Assembly (NCBI GenBank): GCA_004557285.1
Contig: SFEK01000061.1
Coordinates: forward strand, 1 to 11,295
Origin: Bacteroidales bacterium
Lineage (GTDB): Bacteria; Bacteroidota; Bacteroidia; Bacteroidales; Bacteroidaceae
Length of the DNA stretch: 11,295 nt
Direction: 5' to 3'
Shown piece by piece: positions 6,923 through 11,295 of the stretch. The notes under the pieces were generated by a model. That model was given only the letters and a program-made list of their open reading frames with translations, ran no database searches and had not been told where the DNA came from. Position numbers and translations under genes: made by a program. Within the stretch, counting starts at the first letter, position 1. Each line of letters starts with the position of its first letter.

Positions 6923-7483
6923 TCAGACGGTCATGATTTCCTTGTGCTTGGCAGCCAGCAAGTCGTCGATCTTCTTGATGTATTTGTCGTGTATTTTCTG
7001 CAGTTCAGCCTCAGCGTCCTTCTCGTTGTCTTCAGACAGACCGTCCTTGATGGCTTTCTTCAGCTTGTCTTTCACGCCTCCGCGCACGTTGCGCACCTCC
7101 ACCTTGGCCTTTTCACCGATTTTATTACATTGCTTGGCCAGTTCCTTGCGTCGTTCCTCAGTAGGCTGCGGAATACCGAGCCTGATCACCTCACCGTTGT
7201 TTTCGGGTGTTATGCCCACATCAGAGTCCATGATGGCTTTTTCAATGTCTCTGATGGCCTTCTTGTCCCAAGGCCTGATGGCGATGGTCCTTGCATCGGG
7301 AGCCGACACATTGGCCACCTGGTTGAGGGGCACCATTGAGCCGTAGCTGTTGACACGTATGCCGTCGAGTATGGCCACGTTGGCACGACCTGCGCGTATG
7401 CGGGCCAGCTGTTCGTCAAGAAACATGGCGGCCATTTCCATTCTTTCTTCGCTTTCGCTTAATGTCTGTTTTACGTCAATCAT
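6923..7483 (-). CDS. frr: Ribosome recycling factor
   Basis: This 186-residue cytoplasmic protein splits the post-termination ribosome together with EF-G so that the subunits can be reused. Its length is normal for the family. Recognisable RRF sequences include the helical start with RIRAGRANVAILDGI (about 29-43), the short beta domain with SYGSMVPLNQVANVSAPDAR (46-65) and IRPWDKKAIRDIEKAI, the IRLGIPQPTEERRKELAKQ segment, and a charged C-terminal helix ending in KHKEIMTV. The start ATG at 7483 gives the expected N-terminus. It lies upstream of rsgA in a likely operon. A -7-like box is present at 7510-7517 on the same strand, so frr may have its own promoter separate from ksgA, whose stop is 110 bp away. 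Confidence 0.95.
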   Translation of the reverse strand: MIDVKQTLSESEERMEMAAMFLDEQLARIRAGRANVAILDGIRVNSYGSMVPLNQVANVSAPDARTIAIRPWDKKAIRDIEKAIMDSDVGITPENNGEVIRLGIPQPTEERRKELAKQCNKIGEKAKVEVRNVRGGVKDKLKKAIKDGLSEDNEKDAEAELQKIHDKYIKKIDDLLAAKHKEIMTV

Positions 7484-7509
7484 AATATGTATTTTTGGTT
7501 TTGGTGCTA

Positions 7510-7517
7510 CAAAGATA
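7510..7517 (-). promoter_or_regulatory. Possible -7 box for frr-rsgA
   Basis: On the minus strand this reads TATCTTTG, a full match to TAnnTTTG, 26 bp before the frr ATG. The expected -33 position (near 7537-7540) reads GATG, which is a poor match to TTTG, so this is only half a promoter. Confidence 0.4.
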
Positions 7518-7593
7518 CTGTTAAAAATGAAATTTGCATCACCTTTGTGAAATATTTTTTCTATATGGGGTGAATTTTGTCAGCTTTTATGCG

Positions 7594-8388
7594 TTATTCC
7601 ATGGCTTTCTGTACCATATTGGTGAGTTGCACAAACTCTTGCACCGATAGTTGCTCTGGCCTTCTGGTCATCATCTCCTGCGCAAAAAAATCAGGTTCCG
7701 GCATGTTTCCTGCGTTGAAGATTTGCCTGAGTGACACCCTGAGCATCTTTCTCCGCTGGTTGAACACCGCCTTCACCACACGTCTCATCAGCGTCCAGTC
7801 GCACCCTAAGTCGTCCACACCGTTACGCCTCATGCGTATCACGGCACTTTTCACCTTTGGCGGCGGGTTGAACACATGTTCATCTACGGTGAAGAGATAT
7901 TCCACATCATACCATGCCTGTATCATGACCGACAATATGCCGTAAGCCTTGCAACCCGGGGCGGCTGCAATGCGCTGTGCCACCTCTCGTTGTATCATGC
8001 CCGTGCAACAGGGAATGAGGTCTTTGTTGTCGAGCATTTTGAAGAATATCTGTGAGGAGATGTCGTAGGGATAGTTGCCCGTGAGCACAAACTGCTGCCC
8101 GCCGAACACCTCGTCGAGGTCCATGCGCAGGAAATCTCCGCTGATGATGTTGTCTCTGAGTCGTGGCAAGTGCTCGTTGAGCCACGCCACGCTTTCGCGG
8201 TCAATTTCCACCACCTTGAGCGGCCTGGGCTTATCCACGAGAAATTGTGTCATCACGCCCATGCCCGGGCCAACTTCCAGTACGGGCAATTCGGGACAGG
8301 CATCCACTGTGTCGGCTATGGCCTTGGCCACCCCGAGGTCGGTCAAGAAGTGCTGTCCAAGTTTTTTCTTGGGCCTTACCTGTTTCAT
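7594..8388 (-). CDS. rsmA: 16S rRNA dimethyladenosine transferase (KsgA/RsmA)
   Basis: This enzyme dimethylates two adjacent adenines (A1518 and A1519 in E. coli numbering) near the 3' end of 16S rRNA, using S-adenosylmethionine, late in 30S assembly. The protein has 264 residues from the chosen start, MKQVRPKKKLGQHFLTD. The SAM-binding motif LEVGPGMG lies at 37-44, the acidic VEID motif at 60-63, GDF at 84-86 and the catalytic NYPY motif at 105-108. The smaller C-terminal domain follows. ATG codons occur at both 8391 and 8388; the second gives the family's usual N-terminus. The frame also extends to a GTG at 8400, which is less likely. A strong promoter match lies upstream at 8450-8481. Together with frr and rsgA it makes this block a ribosome biogenesis and recycling cluster. 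Confidence 0.94.
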   Translation of the reverse strand: MKQVRPKKKLGQHFLTDLGVAKAIADTVDACPELPVLEVGPGMGVMTQFLVDKPRPLKVVEIDRESVAWLNEHLPRLRDNIISGDFLRMDLDEVFGGQQFVLTGNYPYDISSQIFFKMLDNKDLIPCCTGMIQREVAQRIAAAPGCKAYGILSVMIQAWYDVEYLFTVDEHVFNPPPKVKSAVIRMRRNGVDDLGCDWTLMRRVVKAVFNQRRKMLRVSLRQIFNAGNMPEPDFFAQEMMTRRPEQLSVQEFVQLTNMVQKAME

Positions 8389-8449
8389 CATTATATCCAC
8401 ATCATTAGTATTGGGTCATTAATTAGTAAATCCTTTTCGATTTGTATTG

Positions 8450-8481
8450 CAAAAGTAATCACATTTTTTCATATTTCCAAA
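8450..8481 (-). promoter_or_regulatory. rsmA promoter
   Basis: On the minus strand a perfect -33 TTTG (8481-8478) is followed after 20 bp by TACTTTTG (8457-8450), a full -7 match. Transcription would start near 8443, about 55 nt before the rsmA start codon. It is back to back with the plus-strand promoter at 8569-8602. Confidence 0.6.
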
Positions 8482-8568
8482 ACATTATGCTTGAAATCCG
8501 CATGTGACCGCCAATGAAACAACAAAAACATGGCAAAAATGATATTGTTGCTTTAATTTTCGCATTTT

Positions 8569-8602
8569 TTTGACAGCACATGCAATATTTTTATTACTTT
8601 TG
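8569..8602 (+). promoter_or_regulatory. Promoter of the lyase/symporter pair
   Basis: TACTTTTG at 8595-8602 is a full -7 match. TTTG at 8569-8572 is the likely -33 box, with a spacer of 22 bp, slightly longer than the 19-20 bp of the others in this window. Transcription would start near 8609, leaving about 70 nt before the ATG at 8678. Confidence 0.55.
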
Positions 8603-8677
8603 CACTTGACGAAGCCTGGACAGGCTGAAAGACACAAACGGAAAACGGATACTAAAACAGTAAACAAATACATTTTT

Positions 8678-9595
8678 ATGACAATGAAAACGGAAAAACG
8701 TTACCACGGCGTGGTAGTTCCTATGGTTACACCCGTAACCCGCGAAGGCGACATCGATGTGCCTGCAGTTGAAAGAATCGTGGCCAACATGGCTGAACAT
8801 GGTGTTTCACCCCTCATCATGGGCACAACCGGCGAGGGCAACTCTGTTTCCACTCGACAGGGAGTGATGATGATTGAGGCTGCCAAGCGTGTGGGTGGCG
8901 ACAGGATTACGGTGTATGCCGGACTGGCCGGCAACTGCATCGAGGAGCAGAAATTGGCTGCAAGGCAGTTTGAAGCAGCCGGAGTGGACGTAATAGCCGC
9001 AACCCTGCCCTGCTACTATGCACTCACACCCGAACAGATGTATGAGTATTACAAAGACATGGCCGAATTTCTCACCGTGCCCCTCATGCTCTACAACATC
9101 ACCATTACCACACACATGAGCATCCCGCTGGATATCATCGAAAGGCTGAGCCATCACCTGAATATCGTGGGACTGAAAGACTCTGAAAACAATGTGCCCC
9201 GATTGCAGGAAGCTCTAAAGCTGTTTGCCGACCGTGAAGATTTCTCCTATTTCTGCGGATGTGCAGCCAACTCGGCAGTTGCCTTGAAGCATGGAGCCGA
9301 TGGCATTGTGCCCAGTGTGGGCAACTATCTGCCCAAGATGTACCAAGACCTGTATGAGGCAGGCGTGAAGGGCGACGAGGCCAAGGCCGAAGAGTTGCAG
9401 CAACTGACCATCGAGATTGGTAAAATCAACACCACAGGACTCACGCTGGGACAGTCGCTGGCTGGACTCAAGGTGATTATGGCTGAGGCCGGACTGTGCC
9501 AACCCTACATGCTGCCGCCTCTCTCCATGCTCGATGAGGAAACAACCAACCGCATCAAGGAACAGGCCGCCGATGTGCTGAAAAAATACATTTAA
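8678..9595 (+). CDS. DapA/NanA-family aldolase (dihydrodipicolinate synthase / N-acetylneuraminate lyase superfamily)
   Basis: This is a 305-residue (beta/alpha)8 class I aldolase. Members of the family form a Schiff base between lysine and a 2-oxo acid and either cleave or condense it. The motif GTTGEG (49-54) binds the substrate carboxylate, Y139 (LMLYN) is the family tyrosine and K167 (VGLKDS) is the Schiff-base lysine. The ATG at 8678 is chosen because family homology begins just after it (RYHGVVVPMVTPV) and the frame further upstream runs over the promoter; an ATG at 8684 is also possible. The next gene is a symporter of the type used for sialic acid, 46 bp away, which suggests N-acetylneuraminate lyase or another sugar-acid aldolase rather than lysine biosynthesis. 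GTTGE and KDS do not settle the substrate, so no gene symbol is given. Confidence 0.85.
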   Translation: MTMKTEKRYHGVVVPMVTPVTREGDIDVPAVERIVANMAEHGVSPLIMGTTGEGNSVSTRQGVMMIEAAKRVGGDRITVYAGLAGNCIEEQKLAARQFEAAGVDVIAATLPCYYALTPEQMYEYYKDMAEFLTVPLMLYNITITTHMSIPLDIIERLSHHLNIVGLKDSENNVPRLQEALKLFADREDFSYFCGCAANSAVALKHGADGIVPSVGNYLPKMYQDLYEAGVKGDEAKAEELQQLTIEIGKINTTGLTLGQSLAGLKVIMAEAGLCQPYMLPPLSMLDEETTNRIKEQAADVLKKYI

Positions 9596-9641
9596 TTGAA
9601 GTAAACGGAATTTAGTAATATCATCTTATATCATCTATACC

Positions 9642-11219
9642 ATGATACATACCACTTTACATTGGATAGACAGTGTGATTCTTGTCATCTCCATCCTGGC
9701 CGCCGTCGTGGTGGGTGTGTATTTCTCGAAGAAACAGAAATCTACCAATGCCTATTTTGCCGCCAGCGGCAATATTCCAGCATGGGCGGTGGGCATGTCG
9801 ATGTTTGCCACCATCATCAGTAGCGTCACCTTCCTGGCTTATCCCGGTGCTGCCTATGGCGGCAACTGGATCCTGTTGGTGCAGGGCTTGATGGTACCTG
9901 TGGTGCTGCTGGGCCTTATCGGCTTCATCGTGCCGCTCTATCGCAAGGTCATCAAATTGAGCACCTACGAGTATTTTGAACGTCGTTTCGGCGCGTTTGC
10001 CCGCTTCTACAGTTCGGTGGCGTTTATCCTCGAAAACTTTTCGAAGATGGGTGCCGTGCTCTATCTCATGGGTCTGGCCATGGCCATGTTCACTGGTGGC
10101 ATGGACATCACCACCATCATCATTGCCGTGGGCGTGGTCATCATCCTGCTGACTTATCTCGGCGGTATGGAGGCCATCATCTGGATGGATGTGGTGCAGG
10201 GATTCCTGCTGATTTTCGGTGGAGTGGTGACCATCATCATGCTGTTCTGCCTCACTGAGGGAGGTCCTGCCACCATATTCAGCGTAGCAGCAGAATTTGA
10301 CAAGATCGACTTTGGTCCCTATACGCTCGATTTGGTCAACACCACCTTCTTGGTGATGGTGCTCAACGGTATATTCTATGCCGTGCAGAAATATGGCACC
10401 GACCAGAGCATCGTGCAGCGTTATCTCACGGCACGCGATGACCGCAGCGCCAAGAAAGCCTCCTACCTGGGTGTGCTGATGAGCGTTCCGGCATGGGCAT
10501 TGTTCATGTTTGTGGGCACCTGCCTTTTCGTGTATTACCACCTCAACGCAGGTGTGTTGCCCGAGGGTATCAAGGATGATGAGGTGTTCCCCTTCTTCAT
10601 CGCCACCAAGATGCCTGTGGGCATCACCGGACTTATCGTGGCCGCCCTTGCAGCAGGTGCCATATCGAGTATCGACAGCAGCATCAACTGCATATCGGCC
10701 TGCGTGGTAGAAGACTATTATTCTCGCCTGCGCCCCAATGCTTCTGACAAGGCCAAGCTGTGGGTGGGCAAAATCAGTGTGCTTGTGGTTGGCATTGGCA
10801 GCATTCTCGTGGCCCTGCTTTATGTGTCGTGGGGCGGACAGGGAGTGCTCGGCTCGCTCTTCGGCCTGTATGCCATCATCTCGGCAGGCATTGTAGGTAT
10901 ATTCCTGTTGGGACTGTTCAGTCGCCGTGCCAACTGGCAAGGACTTTACATCGGCATTGCCTTTGCGGTGCTGTTTACCGCCTACGCCGTATTGACCTCG
11001 AAACCGTTTGACATGGGCAACGGTGAAAGCCGACTCCTCATCGACCTGGGCGAGTGGAACTTCACACACTCTACCTACATGTTGGGTGTGTATAGTCACC
11101 TCATCGTGCTTGTGGTGGGCTATTTAGCCAGTTTGCTGTTCAAGACACCGCTGGCTGACAAAGACCTCACCATCTACGGCTATCTGGAGGAACGCAAGAG
11201 AGAGAAAAACGGTAAGTGA
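9642..11219 (+). CDS. Sodium:solute symporter (SSS family), sialic acid transporter-like
   Basis: This 525-residue inner-membrane protein imports a solute with sodium. It shows many hydrophobic segments, consistent with about 13 helices of the LeuT-type fold. Conserved family sequences include GVYFSKKQKSTNAYF (25-39), the broken first core helix around FATIISSVTF (55-64), IIWMDVVQG (179-187), DQSIVQRYLTARD (254-266) and AGAISSIDSSIN (338-349). S342 and S343 fall where this family coordinates the Na2 sodium. Alignment from memory with the Proteus sialic acid transporter SiaT places K135 at the arginine that binds the sialate carboxylate and D345 at a serine of its second sodium site. It is probably co-transcribed with the aldolase upstream, and the two suggest uptake and cleavage of an acidic sugar. 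Other SSS substrates, such as glucose-like sugars, cannot be excluded. Confidence 0.85.
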   Translation: MIHTTLHWIDSVILVISILAAVVVGVYFSKKQKSTNAYFAASGNIPAWAVGMSMFATIISSVTFLAYPGAAYGGNWILLVQGLMVPVVLLGLIGFIVPLYRKVIKLSTYEYFERRFGAFARFYSSVAFILENFSKMGAVLYLMGLAMAMFTGGMDITTIIIAVGVVIILLTYLGGMEAIIWMDVVQGFLLIFGGVVTIIMLFCLTEGGPATIFSVAAEFDKIDFGPYTLDLVNTTFLVMVLNGIFYAVQKYGTDQSIVQRYLTARDDRSAKKASYLGVLMSVPAWALFMFVGTCLFVYYHLNAGVLPEGIKDDEVFPFFIATKMPVGITGLIVAALAAGAISSIDSSINCISACVVEDYYSRLRPNASDKAKLWVGKISVLVVGIGSILVALLYVSWGGQGVLGSLFGLYAIISAGIVGIFLLGLFSRRANWQGLYIGIAFAVLFTAYAVLTSKPFDMGNGESRLLIDLGEWNFTHSTYMLGVYSHLIVLVVGYLASLLFKTPLADKDLTIYGYLEERKREKNGK

Positions 11220-11295
11220 TATCTATATTAAGGTGGGTTCTATTAATTAGCTTTGTCAGATTTTTGAATTTTATTTGAGGGCAGATTGTCAGGAT

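Noticed and set aside
6596..7339. A 247-residue plus-strand open frame across rsgA and frr
   Set aside because: It spans two well-supported genes on the other strand and shows no family resemblance.
8521..8580. Short inverted matches (CAACA/TGTTG and CATTTTT/AAAAATG)
   Set aside because: They are short, AT-rich and expected by chance in this intergenic region.
8485..8673. A 62-residue minus-strand frame upstream of the aldolase
   Set aside because: It lies over the divergent promoter region, has unusual composition and no recognisable family.
8570..8677. A longer N-terminus for the aldolase
   Set aside because: The extension covers the -7 box at 8595-8602 and has no family similarity; the conserved protein begins at the ATG at 8678.
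9657..11099. A 480-residue open frame on the minus strand, opposite the symporter gene
   Set aside because: It is very rich in His, Asp, Gln and Glu with no domain, which is what the antisense of a membrane protein gene gives; the plus-strand symporter is clearly the real gene.
11220..11295. A possible terminator or promoter after the symporter
   Set aside because: There is no clear stem, and the best -7-like string (GATTTTTG) has a mismatch and no -33 partner at the right distance.
1..11295. Mobile elements, CRISPR arrays, tRNA or rRNA genes
   Set aside because: No transposase or integrase frame, no regularly spaced repeats and no tRNA- or rRNA-like sequence was found in the intergenic gaps.

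Overview
The window looks like chromosomal DNA from a Bacteroidetes bacterium, most likely Prevotella or a close relative. Three things point there. The primary sigma factor is the short form without region 1.1. The upstream regions carry the Bacteroidetes promoter pattern (-33 TTTG, about 20 bp, -7 TAnnTTTG). Most starts lack a clear Shine-Dalgarno sequence. No mobile element, CRISPR array, tRNA or rRNA was seen.

Layout. (1) Positions 1-125 hold the start of a minus-strand secreted protein that runs off the left edge. Its predicted promoter lies about 200 nt upstream, leaving a long leader (about 126-325) with two hairpins and short overlapping ORFs. (2) From 433 to 3198 there is a plus-strand pair: an uncharacterised ATP-grasp-like protein with a GTG start, then a secreted GH43 glycosidase. 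(3) From 3354 to 5928 lies the primary sigma factor gene rpoD, whose promoter is overlapped by a large inverted repeat, followed closely by a small secreted protein and a DUF4861-like secreted protein. A 13-bp hairpin ends this block. (4) From 5960 to 8388 a minus-strand block encodes ribosome biogenesis and translation factors: ksgA/rsmA, then frr and rsgA. (5) From 8678 to 11219 a plus-strand pair encodes a dihydrodipicolinate synthase/N-acetylneuraminate lyase family enzyme and a sodium:solute symporter resembling bacterial sialic acid transporters. Positions 11220-11295 hold nothing recognisable.

The window therefore mixes core informational genes (rpoD, frr, rsgA, ksgA) with accessory carbohydrate functions. 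GH43 probably trims arabinose- or xylose-containing glycans outside the cytoplasm. DUF4861 proteins tend to occur near pectin-degradation genes. The lyase/symporter pair looks like a small import-and-cleave module for an acidic sugar, possibly sialic acid. No SusC/SusD pair is present, so this is not a classical polysaccharide utilisation locus.

No clearly new multi-gene system is evident. The least explained parts are the long structured leader at the left edge, the ATP-grasp-like protein, the inverted repeat over the rpoD promoter, and the real substrate of the lyase/symporter pair.
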